This document shows, piece by piece, positions 1-8,950 of a stretch of DNA of 64,000 bases. Origin of the DNA: an uncultured Bacilli bacterium (GTDB lineage Bacteria > Bacillota_I > Bacilli_A > RF39 > UBA660); contig CAKPCH010000004.1 in assembly GCA_934141535.1 (NCBI GenBank), forward strand, positions 87,208 to 151,207. The letters run 5' to 3'. Both the position numbers and the translations under genes were made by a program. Numbering within the stretch: the stretch's first letter is position 1; every line of letters begins with the position of its first letter. The notes beneath the pieces are model-generated. The model ran no database searches. It saw nothing but the letters and a program-made list of their open reading frames with translations, and had not been told where the DNA came from.

Positions 1-1897
1 TAGATATAATAGAATTTTCATTATTTATCTTATCTTTATTTAATAAATATAATTTATCTTCAAGAGCTTTTAAATTATAGTCAACTTCATTTATATTATT
101 TTCTATATTCTTTTGCGAATCCTCTAAATTCTTTAAGTCTTTAATATTATTTTCTAATTCATATTTATCAGTAATAATATTTCTAGTTTTAATATTACCA
201 CCTGTTAAAGATCCACCTACATGTAATATTTCTCCATCAAGTGTTACTACTCTATATCTATAATTTATTTTTTTACTAATTATATTAGCGCTATTTAAAT
301 CATCAACTACTATAACATTACCTAATTGATTTTTAATTATACTATCGTATTTCTTTTCACATTTAACTAAAGAAGATGCTATATCTATAAAGCCATTTTC
401 TTTTTTTAATAAGGTAAGTGTATTATCATCTATACTTTTATCTTTTATAACATTTAATGGAAAGAAAGTTACTCTACCTATATTATTAGTTTTAAGATAG
501 TTTATAGCATCTTTAGCGCATATTTCATTATCTACAACTACACAAGTAGCATTCCCACCAAGACTTATAGATATTGCTTTAGAATACTTTTCATTTGTTT
601 CTATTAAAGAAGCTATAGTATTATGTATTCCTCTTAATTTAGGATTATCTAATATAGATTTAACTGAATATGGAAGAGAAGAATTATTCTCTATACTACT
701 TTTTAATGTATCTATTTTAATTGATAATACATTAATATTTTTTATAATATTATTTAAATTAAATAATAAATCGTTTTTCTTACTTTTTTCTTTTATTATA
801 AAACTATCAATATCATCTATATCTTTAACAATATCTTTTAACTCTTCTTCTTTTATACTAATATCATTATTATATTTTTTAATGCTATTTTTAATAGATA
901 ATTCTTCTTCTTTTAAATTAATTAAATTATCATGTAACTTTGTATTATCTACTTGATATTTTTTTCTTTCTAATATTATTTGCTTTTTAGCATTTAATTT
1001 TTCTACTTTAGTTGTAATATCAAGTAATTCGTTTTGTTTATTTTTTATTTCTTTTTCTAATTCATTTAAATTTAATTTATAAGAAGAAATTTTAGCATCA
1101 TTAGAACTACTAGAAGTATTTAATTTAATTATTTCTTGATTTAATTCTTCTATTTTATTTTTATCCTCTTGATATTTATAATTTATATTTGTAATATCGC
1201 TTGCTACTAAGGAAATTTCTAATTCTTTTAAAGTTTCATTTAATGATTGATATTCTTGTGCTTTAATTTTTTGTTCTCTTAATGGTTCTATTTGAGATTC
1301 TAATTCGTTTATAATATCATTAACACGATTCATATTATCATGAGTTTTATCTAATTTTTTAAGTGCTTCTTCTTTTCTTTTTTTATATTTTAAAACTCCT
1401 GCTGCTTCTTCAAATATAATACGTCTATTTTCTGGTTTACTTGATAATATATCTTCTATTTTACCTTGAGAAATTATATTAAATGATTCTTTAGCAATCC
1501 CACTATCCATTAATAGATCACTTATATCTTTTAATCTACATTTTTCGCCATTAATAAAAAATTCATTAGTACCATCTTTGTATAATCTTCTTTTTATAGA
1601 AATCTCATCATAAGCTATATTAAGATAATTATCGCTATTATCTAGTACTAAAGTAACGGTTGCTACATTCATAGGATTACGACTTTTACTACCTGCAAAT
1701 ATTACATCAGTCATACTTCCTTCACCACGTAAAGATTTAACTGATTGTTCACCAAGTACCCAACGTACAGCATCTACTACATTACTTTTACCACTACCAT
1801 TAGGTCCTACTATACCTGCTATATTATTTTCTAAATCTATTATTGTATTATCTGCAAACGATTTAAATCCTTGAGCAATTATTTTTTTTAAATACAT
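1..1897 (-). CDS. smc: Chromosome segregation ATPase SMC (5' part; runs off the left edge)
   Basis: SMC dimers load near the origin and compact and separate the chromosome. The gene is read leftward from the ATG at 1897, preceded by AAGGTGATGTTA. About 632 codons are visible. The N-terminal head begins MYLKKIIAQGFKSFADNT and has the Walker A motif GPNGSGKSN about residue 33, then a DVIFAGS segment. A long Lys/Glu/Asn-rich coiled coil follows. The hinge ends with LHVGGSLTGGN at about residues 558-568 (near bases 190-225). The second coiled coil and the C-terminal Walker B/signature half lie beyond base 1. In many Bacillota smc sits between rnc and ftsY, which cannot be checked here. Assignment is near certain; only the gene end is missing. 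Confidence 0.95.
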   Translation of the reverse strand, partial: MYLKKIIAQGFKSFADNTIIDLENNIAGIVGPNGSGKSNVVDAVRWVLGEQSVKSLRGEGSMTDVIFAGSKSRNPMNVATVTLVLDNSDNYLNIAYDEISIKRRLYKDGTNEFFINGEKCRLKDISDLLMDSGIAKESFNIISQGKIEDILSSKPENRRIIFEEAAGVLKYKKRKEEALKKLDKTHDNMNRVNDIINELESQIEPLREQKIKAQEYQSLNETLKELEISLVASDITNINYKYQEDKNKIEELNQEIIKLNTSSSSNDAKISSYKLNLNELEKEIKNKQNELLDITTKVEKLNAKKQIILERKKYQVDNTKLHDNLINLKEEELSIKNSIKKYNNDISIKEEELKDIVKDIDDIDSFIIKEKSKKNDLLFNLNNIIKNINVLSIKIDTLKSSIENNSSLPYSVKSILDNPKLRGIHNTIASLIETNEKYSKAISISLGGNATCVVVDNEICAKDAINYLKTNNIGRVTFFPLNVIKDKSIDDNTLTLLKKENGFIDIASSLVKCEKKYDSIIKNQLGNVIVVDDLNSANIISKKINYRYRVVTLDGEILHVGGSLTGGNIKTRNIITDKYELENNIKDLKNLEDSQKNIENNINEVDYNLKALEDKLYLLNKDKINNENSIIS

Positions 1898-1956
1898 TAA
1901 CATCACCTTACCGATATTAATATTATATCAATATTTAAGTTTAAAAACAAGGTAAA

Positions 1957-1993
1957 TAAAAAATCTAGTTTATAAAATTATAAATTAGATTTT
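1957..1993 (-). terminator. Rho-independent terminator of the 1978-4134 gene
   Basis: Arms AAATCTA(G/A)TTTAT at 1961-1973 and 1981-1993 are complementary and are followed, reading leftward, by a T-rich run. The stem includes the last codons and the stop codon of the gene. Confidence 0.65.
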
Positions 1994-4134
1994 AAAACTT
2001 CAATTACTGGACGAACTCCGTAAGCTCCACTTGAACTTACTTTAGTTTGATAAGTTTGAGCTACTAAGGTACCACTACCGTTAGAATATCTAGAATATGT
2101 AAAACTCACTGCCCAAGCAGCATGATCTGATTTAGTATATTTTGTTAATGCACAAGAGGTTGTTGTCCAATAACCCCAAATGATTACATCTGAATTATAT
2201 AAGCAACCAAAGTTTTTACAATCACTACTTGTTCTATCAAATAGCCAGCCATATTTACATCCACTTGTATTTCCTTTTTCATCATCATCATTATAATAAC
2301 AAGTACTACTTGCAGTAGTTGTGTTAGTTTCAAAATAAAAATTACCTGGTGGATCAGTTACTTCATTAAAAGTTGTATTACCTGTGATTTTAGCTATCTC
2401 ACCCGCAGAAATAAGCCTTGCCTTATAATCAGCATAATCAATATTGTATTTAGATTGACTGGGCTGAGCTGATTGATCTAGTGAATAAGAAGTTGGCGTT
2501 TCTACTCCTATCCAAGATGATGTATCAGTTTTTAATTGTTCTAATACTTCTTTAGGACCAGTTGTAGAACTTCCACTAGAATTCCATGCTATAGTTGATG
2601 TTGTATTATGATCAAGTATTAAATTTAACTTATCTCCACCATCATCATTAAATGCATAAAACTTCATACATCCTGATTTTACTCCAGCATTACTTTGTGA
2701 ATCTGTATAATCTGTACAAGTTGTTCCTTTGTCTACATCAAAATAAACTATTTCACCGTTAGAATATGTTTTCACTCCGTTACCAATAGTAATATCACCA
2801 CTTACATTAGGTATTGTCAATAATTTAGTAGTTGTATCATATATATAGTCTACATCTTTAGTTAATACTGTATCTCCCATAACAATCTTAGGATTACCTA
2901 AATCAATATTTGCTGTATATGTATTACCTTCTATTGCTTCTTTATTACAATTAGTACATGTCACTCCATCATATGTTACTTTAAATATTTGTTTATATTC
3001 AAAACCTATATTAAAACTTTGAGGTTCACTAGTTACTAAACTATCATTTATTCCATCTTTATATTTAATCGTTACATATATTTTTTTAGTTACTCCATTT
3101 GTACAGTTATCACCATCACATACTGGTATTACATCATTTTCATTATAATTATCTATTGTATAATCTAAATTAGTATCTGAACTTAAAGATGATTTTGATA
3201 ATGTTATTACTGGGCGAATACCTGGTGATGTAACATAAACGAAGTCGTTACCCAAATAATTGCTATAATGCACATCCCACACACGAGTATAATCATTAAT
3301 ATAAAGTGAAACAGTCCAATAACTCCAACCTTCTTGAACTGGATGAGTTGCATTTCTTAAGTAGTCACATAACCATATTGGCAAACCTGAAATAGTTGTA
3401 TTACTAAATGTTTTACCTGATGCTGTAGCTATCTGATATACGGTTGGAAAAATTACTTCTACTCCTTCTTTATTAAATATACTTTTTATGTGGCCTAAAT
3501 AATCTTTTCCTTCTGGCGCATCACTTCCAGTGGTCGCTATATTTTTACATGTTTTTCCATTTGCTCCACCATCTGTACACCATTTTATTTTTTGCGGTAC
3601 ATATGAATCCATAAAGTTTTCTTTCATGATTAAACTTACTGTGTCTGTATTATTTTCTAGAACAAAGAATGTATTTGAATAATTGTCTCCTACTTGGCAT
3701 GTATATTCATCACCATAATTAAAGTTCCCACTTGGTACATTGCCTGTAGTTGCTGTTGTTACTGGAGTACATATTGGAGTTTGTGTAAGTGCTCCCATTT
3801 TTACATTACCTAAATTAGTTATATCTACTTCATATTTTACATATGAATCTTTACTTGGTAATACTACATCTCCAAATATATTAGATACGTTATATTCTTC
3901 AGTTCTTGATATAGCACCTCCATTTGTAGAATTTACTTTTATACCAGTTAATCTTACTGTTTTATCTACTCTTATCATAGCTATATTTTTCATAACTAAG
4001 TTTGAACTAAATGAAGCAAATCCTATAGTTAAACTTGTTACTAATATAGCACATATTACTATTAAATATTTTGAGATCTTTTTTCTCTTTATAAAACTAA
4101 AATTATTAAATCCATAATTATTTTTATGCCTCAT
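1978..4134 (-). CDS. Large secreted protein, SipW/TasA-type N-terminus with two lectin-like (DUF1566/DUF6273-like) modules
   Basis: 718 aa. A basic N-terminus is followed by a hydrophobic segment (about residues 22-42) ending IGFASFSSNLV, the pattern of SipW-dependent TasA-like exported proteins. Two modules follow. Each has a YGDEYTC- or CTDYTDS-type opening, paired cysteines, a (G/S)YW(T/S) turn and a closing G(I/V)RPVI motif (about residues 105-337 and 475-718). The first module is closely related to the proteins at 8949-9935 and 62422-63690: it shares the segments FFVLENNTDTVSLIMKEN and KDYLGHIKSIFNK. The second is more diverged and ends GVRPVIEVLKSNL. A linker of about 120 residues between them, with CTNGVTKKIYV and CTNCNKEA, resembles bacterial surface repeats. 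The likely role is an extracellular adhesin or fibre component; that is inference. Its leader (4154-4275) is shared with 62422-63690. Confidence 0.75.
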   Translation of the reverse strand: MRHKNNYGFNNFSFIKRKKISKYLIVICAILVTSLTIGFASFSSNLVMKNIAMIRVDKTVRLTGIKVNSTNGGAISRTEEYNVSNIFGDVVLPSKDSYVKYEVDITNLGNVKMGALTQTPICTPVTTATTGNVPSGNFNYGDEYTCQVGDNYSNTFFVLENNTDTVSLIMKENFMDSYVPQKIKWCTDGGANGKTCKNIATTGSDAPEGKDYLGHIKSIFNKEGVEVIFPTVYQIATASGKTFSNTTISGLPIWLCDYLRNATHPVQEGWSYWTVSLYINDYTRVWDVHYSNYLGNDFVYVTSPGIRPVITLSKSSLSSDTNLDYTIDNYNENDVIPVCDGDNCTNGVTKKIYVTIKYKDGINDSLVTSEPQSFNIGFEYKQIFKVTYDGVTCTNCNKEAIEGNTYTANIDLGNPKIVMGDTVLTKDVDYIYDTTTKLLTIPNVSGDITIGNGVKTYSNGEIVYFDVDKGTTCTDYTDSQSNAGVKSGCMKFYAFNDDGGDKLNLILDHNTTSTIAWNSSGSSTTGPKEVLEQLKTDTSSWIGVETPTSYSLDQSAQPSQSKYNIDYADYKARLISAGEIAKITGNTTFNEVTDPPGNFYFETNTTTASSTCYYNDDDEKGNTSGCKYGWLFDRTSSDCKNFGCLYNSDVIIWGYWTTTSCALTKYTKSDHAAWAVSFTYSRYSNGSGTLVAQTYQTKVSSSGAYGVRPVIEVLKSNL
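3195..3320 (-). other. Putative hypervariable (retroelement-type) stretch, first module
   Basis: Coding-strand codons between the W-S-Y-W turn and the GIRPVI motif are mostly NNY (GAT, CAT, TAT, AGC, AAT, AAC, GAC, TTC). The residues differ completely from those in the equivalent place in 8949-9935 and 62422-63690, although both flanks are conserved. Confidence 0.4.
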
Positions 4135-4153
4135 ATTTAATTCATATCCTTCT

Positions 4154-4275
4154 TTTATAGTTTACCACATATTACTATTTTTTTACATTCATTATTGGTA
4201 TATTTATATAAAAACTATTCTTCATTATATTATTATAATATCGCAAAAAAAAAAAAAAAACAAGTAATATTTTTG
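4154..4275. repeat. Leader repeat, copy 1 (shared with 63709-63820)
   Basis: The stretch upstream of the SipW-type gene matches the stretch upstream of the gene at 62422-63690. It starts at tttatagtttaccacatatt, passes a ttcattatat block and the atatcgcaaaaaa block, and runs into the acaagtaatattttt half of a terminator. It probably holds the promoter and 5' leader of both genes. Confidence 0.7.
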
Positions 4276-4297
4276 AAAAATTAAAAATTTACTTGTT
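4246..4297 (-). terminator. Terminator of the 4307-4510 SASP gene
   Basis: The inverted arms acaagtaa (4260-4267) and ttacttgt (4289-4296) are followed, reading leftward, by a 16-base T run on the coding strand. Confidence 0.85.
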
Positions 4298-4306
4298 TAT
4301 AATTAC

Positions 4307-4510
4307 TTATTTAATTTTATAATTATTTATATTTTGATAATATTGTTTTCCTAAATTAACTAGTCTTTTAGTCATTTCTCCACCAACACTACCATTTAAT
4401 CTACTTGAAGTATCAGGACCTAGTTCTACACCAAATTCTCGTGCTATTTCATATTTTAAATTTTCTATAGCTTGTTTAGATCCAGGAACTACTAAAGAAT
4501 TATTAGTCAT
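4307..4510 (-). CDS. Small acid-soluble spore protein, alpha/beta type
   Basis: 67 aa. These proteins coat and protect DNA in the dormant spore and are degraded at germination. The sequence has the family's two conserved blocks: the protease-site region YEIAREFGVELGPD and the DNA-binding block NGSVGGEMTKRLV. The start follows GAGGTGATAAC. It is transcribed alone and has its own strong terminator. A paralogue lies at 4723-4929. Expression is expected in the forespore under SigG (20926-21702), which is known for the family; I did not identify a SigG promoter by eye. Confidence 0.95.
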   Translation of the reverse strand: MTNNSLVVPGSKQAIENLKYEIAREFGVELGPDTSSRLNGSVGGEMTKRLVNLGKQYYQNINNYKIK

Positions 4511-4685
4511 GTTATCACCTCATTATTATTATTTACTTATATTTAAATATTAGTATGAGAATTTTTTCCAATTAATATACTAAATATTGTTAAAATAGAA
4601 ATATCTACTACTAATACTCTAAAATTATTAAGCCACAATAATAATGGAATCAGAAATTCTACTATCCATTTTCTTTCTTTTTTAT

Positions 4686-4713
4686 AAAAAAAGATAGCAA
4701 GTAATCGCTATCC
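4686..4713 (-). terminator. Terminator of the 4723-4929 SASP gene
   Basis: Hairpin gatagc (4693-4698) / gctatc (4707-4712), followed leftward by seven T on the coding strand. Confidence 0.8.
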
Positions 4714-4722
4714 ATTTTCTAA

Positions 4723-4929
4723 CTATTTAGTATAAGTGTTTCCACCTAAATGTTGTTCACCCATTTGAACTAATCTTTTAGTGATTTCTCCTCCAACTGA
4801 ACCGTTAGCTCTTGAAGTAGCATCAGGACCCATAGTAACTCCTAATTCACTAGCTATTTCATATTTCATCTTATCGATTGCTTGTTTAGCTCCAGGTACA
4901 ACAAATTTACTATTTAATTTGTTATTCAT
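4723..4929 (-). CDS. Small acid-soluble spore protein, alpha/beta type (second copy)
   Basis: 68 aa, starting MNNKLNSKFVVPGAKQ. The ATG at 4929 is chosen because it follows a strong site, ACAGGAGGTGAAATT; the reading frame is open 12 codons further upstream without a matching ribosome site. Conserved blocks are YEIASELGVTMGPD (germination-protease region) and NGSVGGEITKRLVQMGE. It is a paralogue of 4307-4510, and about 210 noncoding bases separate the two. Two or more such genes are normal for endospore formers. Confidence 0.95.
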   Translation of the reverse strand: MNNKLNSKFVVPGAKQAIDKMKYEIASELGVTMGPDATSRANGSVGGEITKRLVQMGEQHLGGNTYTK

Positions 4930-5005
4930 AATTTCACCTCCTGTACATTTATAATTTGTGTACAAAGAGGATTTTTATACAAAATTTATTTGGTAATTTT
5001 TTCTT

Positions 5006-6175
5006 CTATAATAAATCACTTTTTTCTTGATTTAAATTTTTTATTATTTCTACATTTTCTATACATTCATCTATTAATGCTTCATAATCAAATAATGATT
5101 CATAATATAAACATTTATTTATATTTGGATTTATTACAGGATGTGTTGGTAAAAATATAGTACAACAATCTTCATAAGGTAATATACTTGTTTCATATGT
5201 ATTTATTTTATTTGCTATATCTATAATTTCCAATTTATCCATGCATGCAACAGGTCTAATTACAGGAAAATTGGTAACACTATTAATAACACCCATACTA
5301 GTTAAAGTTTGACTTGCTACTTGTCCAATACTTTCTCCATTAATTATTACTTTGCATTTATGTTTTTTAGCTAACCTTTCAGCTATTCTATACATCATAC
5401 GTCTCATAATAGTAATAACATAAGTATCTTCTACATTTTTATAAATTGCTTCTTGTAATTTAGTAAAAGGAATTACATTTACTGTTATTCCAAAAGAATA
5501 CTCATTAATAATACTAGCTAATTTAATAACTTTATTTTTTGCTTCTATACTTGTATGAGGTGGAGATTCAAAATATAAACATTCTAGATCTACTCCTCTT
5601 TTAAGTGCTAAATAACCTGCTACTGGAGAATCAATTCCACCACTTAGCATTAACATTCCTTTGCCTTGAATACCAACAGGATATCCACCAATTCCTTTAA
5701 TTTCATTAGTATATATAAAAGTACCTTCAACTCTTATTTCAATAACTACTTCTAAATCTGGATTTTTAACGTCTACTTTACAAGGTATAGCTCTTAAAAC
5801 TGCACCACCTATTATATTATTTAATTCCATACTATGAACTTCAAAAGATTTATCTGCTCTTTTAGTATGAATTTTAAAAGTATTAAAATTTTCCTTTTTT
5901 AATAAATCTATAACACAATTTTTAATATCTTCAATATTATTATTTACTTTAGTAGCAATTACTATTCCATGTATACCAAATACTTTTTTAAGTGCTTCTA
6001 CTATATGTTTTTCATCATCACATTCAATATACATTCTAACTCTATCATACTTCATTTTATATTCATAATTTTTTAAAGCATTTCTTATATTATTAGCAAG
6101 TAATTTTATAAATGTTTTTCTATTTGCTTTTTTAGTTGTAAGTTCTCCATATTTAATTAATATTAATTTATTCAT
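5006..6175 (-). CDS. thiI: tRNA 4-thiouridine synthase ThiI
   Basis: ThiI adenylates and thiolates U8 of tRNA; in some bacteria it also serves thiamine thiazole synthesis. 389 aa from the ATG at 6175, which follows AAGGGTGAAAAGT. A GTG three codons upstream lies inside that site and is less likely. The order of parts is an N-terminal ferredoxin-like/THUMP region (about 1-165) and then a PP-loop ATPase domain with the motif MLSGGIDSPVAGYLA at about 177. The chain stops soon after the PP-loop domain, without a rhodanese domain, as in most Bacillota ThiI. An ENCCTI-like Cys pair is near residue 338. A cysteine desulfurase partner is not in the window. Confidence 0.95.
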   Translation of the reverse strand: MNKLILIKYGELTTKKANRKTFIKLLANNIRNALKNYEYKMKYDRVRMYIECDDEKHIVEALKKVFGIHGIVIATKVNNNIEDIKNCVIDLLKKENFNTFKIHTKRADKSFEVHSMELNNIIGGAVLRAIPCKVDVKNPDLEVVIEIRVEGTFIYTNEIKGIGGYPVGIQGKGMLMLSGGIDSPVAGYLALKRGVDLECLYFESPPHTSIEAKNKVIKLASIINEYSFGITVNVIPFTKLQEAIYKNVEDTYVITIMRRMMYRIAERLAKKHKCKVIINGESIGQVASQTLTSMGVINSVTNFPVIRPVACMDKLEIIDIANKINTYETSILPYEDCCTIFLPTHPVINPNINKCLYYESLFDYEALIDECIENVEIIKNLNQEKSDLL

Positions 6176-6228
6176 ACTTTTCACCCTTCACCTAGTAAAT
6201 TATATCTTACTTTTAAAAAAAAGTAAAT

Positions 6229-6254
6229 TAAAAAACAAGATTAAACTTGTTTTT
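6229..6254 (-). terminator. Terminator after the 6259-6522 gene
   Basis: acaag (6235-6239) and cttgt (6246-6250), extended by A/T pairs, with a T run on the coding strand reading leftward. Confidence 0.75.
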
Positions 6255-6258
6255 AAGA

Positions 6259-6522
6259 TTATTTTTTAAATAGATTACTGTTAATCATATTATTAATATT
6301 TTTATTCATTAATACAAAGTTATCTTTTCTACCTCTTACGTTATTACAATTAGGTATAAATGTATTAGATGAAGTTTTAATATTTGGCAAATTCTCACGT
6401 GCTTTCATTAAAACTAAATTATCACGACTATGACTTATATTTTTCTTTTTTAAATTATTTATATCGTTATTATTATGTATATAAATATTTCTTTCATTAA
6501 AGCCATCAGTATTAAAATTCAT
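6259..6522 (-). CDS. Small hypothetical protein with an internal repeat
   Basis: 87 aa, not recognised. The start is placed at the ATG at 6522, nine bases after AAGGGTG and overlapping the stop codon of the upstream gene, which implies translational coupling. An in-frame start further upstream would lie inside that gene. The protein is rich in Asn, Lys and Ile and has no signal peptide or membrane segment. Two copies of a short motif, SRDNLVLMKARENL and GRKDNFVLMNKNIN, are about 35 residues apart. It closes an operon with yqeG, yqeH and the membrane protein at 6512-7339. Confidence 0.6.
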   Translation of the reverse strand: MNFNTDGFNERNIYIHNNNDINNLKKKNISHSRDNLVLMKARENLPNIKTSSNTFIPNCNNVRGRKDNFVLMNKNINNMINSNLFKK

Positions 6523-7339
6523 TAACATATTCACCCTTATATAAGCAATACTCATTATATTTACATAATGTATCTTTATATGTATATTTGTATATCTTCT
6601 TATCATTTTTACTTAAAGAAGCAAATACATCATTTAAATTATCTTCACTTATAAATGTACCACTCGTTAATTCCTGAGTATATGAAGCATCTTTATATAT
6701 TTTATAAGTATTACCTTCTACCTTAGCAAATCCTACATAATTATAAATAATAATATCATCATTTTCATATTGTGCTTTTATAAATTGTGTTAAATCATAA
6801 TAAGCAACATTTTTGCTTTTTGAAGTACATAATCCTTCATATATAAAACTTTTTAAAGAACTATTATAAGTCCAAGTACCAGGATATATACTAGAATCCT
6901 CTGGAACATAAAAACTATCTAATGTATATTTAATATCTTTACCTAAAATATTTTGAATTCTAAGAGTTAAATATACATCACTAATAATTTTTGGTGTTGT
7001 AGTACATGAAACGCGTCCACTATAACTTTTTATATTAACTCCTTCTATGCCTAAGAAAGCATTATATAATATATCATTATTTGTCATGTCTGAAACAGTA
7101 AATGTATTATTTAAATAATATGTATTACTTTCATATATACTACTTCTAAACTTAGGAGTATGTATACTATCTAAAATCTCTTGTGTTACTTCTTTTTTCT
7201 CATCATTATTTTTTTCTTCTTTATCTATTATTTTTGGCATTTTTAATTTTTCTATATAGTTATATAAACTAGGTAAACAAAATACTAGTACTATAACAAC
7301 TCCAAAACATATAAATATAAACTTATTATTTTTCTGCAC
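6512..7339 (-). CDS. Hypothetical membrane-anchored extracytoplasmic protein
   Basis: About 275 aa, family not recognised. One transmembrane segment is near the N-terminus (FIFICFGVVIVLVFCLPSLY), followed by a Lys/Glu linker and a beta-rich domain predicted outside the membrane. Cysteines at VSCTTTP, EGLCTSK and LCKYNEYCLYK could form disulfides. GTG at 7339 is taken as the start because AGGGTGA lies just upstream; an in-frame GTG at 7348 is possible but falls inside that site. The gene lies 10 bases after yqeH and overlaps the next gene. The context says nothing firm about function. Confidence 0.65.
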   Translation of the reverse strand: MQKNNKFIFICFGVVIVLVFCLPSLYNYIEKLKMPKIIDKEEKNNDEKKEVTQEILDSIHTPKFRSSIYESNTYYLNNTFTVSDMTNNDILYNAFLGIEGVNIKSYSGRVSCTTTPKIISDVYLTLRIQNILGKDIKYTLDSFYVPEDSSIYPGTWTYNSSLKSFIYEGLCTSKSKNVAYYDLTQFIKAQYENDDIIIYNYVGFAKVEGNTYKIYKDASYTQELTSGTFISEDNLNDVFASLSKNDKKIYKYTYKDTLCKYNEYCLYKGEYVNEF

Positions 7340-7349
7340 ACTATTCACC

Positions 7350-8339
7350 CTATATTAAACTTTTTCTAACAAAAACGTTTATCCCTTCTTTTATATATAT
7401 TAAAATATCAGTACCTATTGTAAAATGAATGAAACCTAATCCTTGAATTACTAAATCTTCATCACTATTTATTTTAAATTTGTAGCACTTCAATCCATTA
7501 AAGTCACTATTTATTTTATAACTTCTATTTATTTTTAAAGCATTTGATATATAGTATGTCATGTTTGTCTTAGATAATATATCTATTTTAAATATATTAT
7601 CTATAATAAAACTTTGTGGACACTTAACTTGATATGTTATAGGTTTTATTTCTTGTTTAGGTATTATTCTCTTTAAAGTCTTATCATCTACATAATTTAT
7701 TATATCACCTTCATCAAGCAATCCTGGTGTATCTATAAGTGTTAATGAATCTGAAAGCTTTATATCAATACTATCAATAGTAGTAGATGGCATATTACTT
7801 GTAGTAATATATGAATCAGATGAAGTATAATTATATATTAATTTATTAATTAATGTACTTTTACCTGAATTAGTAAATCCTACTACGTATACCCTATTAC
7901 TTTTTTTATATTTATTAATTTTATTAAATAATTCATCAATATTATAATTTTTCTTACTACTAACAACTATACTATCTATAAAATTAATATTTAAATATTT
8001 AAAATAGGCTTTTAATGATTCATCATAGCAAGAACGTGGTATAATGTCTCTTTTAGTTAATACTAATAAAATATCATTATTTAAATACTTTTTAATATCT
8101 ATTAAATCTTTACTTATATTAAATAAATCAACTACTAATACAACTAAATCTTTACTATTATTAATGCTTTTTAATATATCAATGTATTCTTCATTAGTAG
8201 CGTTTACTTTAGATATTTCATTATAATTTCTAATTCTAAAGCATCTTTGACATAGTTTATTAGTTATATCTTTTGTATAGCCAATTTCTAATTCATTTAA
8301 ATTTTGGAGTACTACTCCACATCCTATACATTTACACAT
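7350..8339 (-). CDS. yqeH: Ribosome biogenesis GTPase YqeH
   Basis: 329 aa. YqeH is a circularly permuted GTPase needed for 30S subunit assembly. The N-terminal zinc finger is visible (CKCIGCG ... LCQRCFRIRNY). The G4-like LTKRD motif precedes the P-loop VGFTNSGKSTLINKL (about residues 153-167), and DTPG comes last, the permuted order. A C-terminal RNA-binding region follows. The start overlaps the end of yqeG by eight bases, so the two are coupled. yqeG-yqeH adjacency is the classical Bacillota arrangement. The usual followers aroE, yhbY and nadD are absent, replaced by unknown genes. Confidence 0.95.
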   Translation of the reverse strand: MCKCIGCGVVLQNLNELEIGYTKDITNKLCQRCFRIRNYNEISKVNATNEEYIDILKSINNSKDLVVLVVDLFNISKDLIDIKKYLNNDILLVLTKRDIIPRSCYDESLKAYFKYLNINFIDSIVVSSKKNYNIDELFNKINKYKKSNRVYVVGFTNSGKSTLINKLIYNYTSSDSYITTSNMPSTTIDSIDIKLSDSLTLIDTPGLLDEGDIINYVDDKTLKRIIPKQEIKPITYQVKCPQSFIIDNIFKIDILSKTNMTYYISNALKINRSYKINSDFNGLKCYKFKINSDEDLVIQGLGFIHFTIGTDILIYIKEGINVFVRKSLI

Positions 8340-8853
8340 AGTATCTTCCTTTTGTAAATAGGCTTTTATCTCTTAATGATTTTTGAATATGTCTTTCTTT
8401 TATTCTTTTTAATTTAGCAAAAGGAAATTCTTTTTTATTTATTTGATCTAAAAGAATAGTAGTTATTCCTATTGTATTACCACATACTACATCATCCATC
8501 ATAGAATCTCCTATCATAGCTATTTCATCAAGTCCAAAACCACTTTTTTTAATAAGTTCACTAATAGATTCAATATGTGGTTTTCTAGCACTATAAATAT
8601 AATCTACTTTAAGTTCTTCATGAAAAGGTTTTACTCTTCTTTTAATACTATTGGATGCTATAAAGATTTTAAAACCTTTATTTTTTAAATCTTTAAATAA
8701 TTTTTTAGTTTCTTCTCTTGGTAAACTTTCAGTAATTGGTACTAATGTATTATCAAGATCGAATATTAAGCATTTTATTCCTCTTGTAATTAACATATCA
8801 TAATCTATTTTGTATATATTTTCTTGATAAATATCAGGAACATAAATTTCCAT
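8332..8853 (-). CDS. yqeG: HAD-superfamily phosphatase YqeG
   Basis: 173 aa, subfamily IIIA. Motif I is FDLDNTL (about 31-37), motif II is the Ser of IASNS, motif III is the Lys of SARKPH, and motif IV is MIGDSMMDDV. YqeG proteins are conserved beside yqeH in Bacillota and resemble phosphatidylglycerophosphate phosphatases. The exact substrate here is not shown by the sequence. First gene of the operon running to 6259. Confidence 0.92.
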   Translation of the reverse strand: MEIYVPDIYQENIYKIDYDMLITRGIKCLIFDLDNTLVPITESLPREETKKLFKDLKNKGFKIFIASNSIKRRVKPFHEELKVDYIYSARKPHIESISELIKKSGFGLDEIAMIGDSMMDDVVCGNTIGITTILLDQINKKEFPFAKLKRIKERHIQKSLRDKSLFTKGRYYV

Positions 8854-8916
8854 CTATTACACCTCACTAACCTAATACTAATAATATTTTATCACAATAA
8901 ATTATACTTATCAATT

Positions 8917-8950
8917 AAAAAAGAAAAACTATTGAAATTTTCAATAGTTT
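8917..8950 (-). terminator. Terminator of the 8949-9935 gene (duplicated element)
   Basis: A perfect stem of aaactattgaaa and tttcaatagttt (8927-8950) is followed leftward by a T run. The block aaagaaaaactattgaaatt and what follows is repeated at 37549-37581 after the paralogous gene. Confidence 0.9.

Noticed and set aside
3740..4117. 125-aa plus-strand ORF
   Set aside because: Antisense of the 1978-4134 gene, no family or ribosome site. The same applies to the other plus-strand ORFs inside minus-strand genes.
4515..4690. Possible small membrane protein (IVEFLIPLLLWLNNF frame) between the SASP genes
   Set aside because: No start codon with a ribosome site and a stop directly upstream; at most a decayed fragment.
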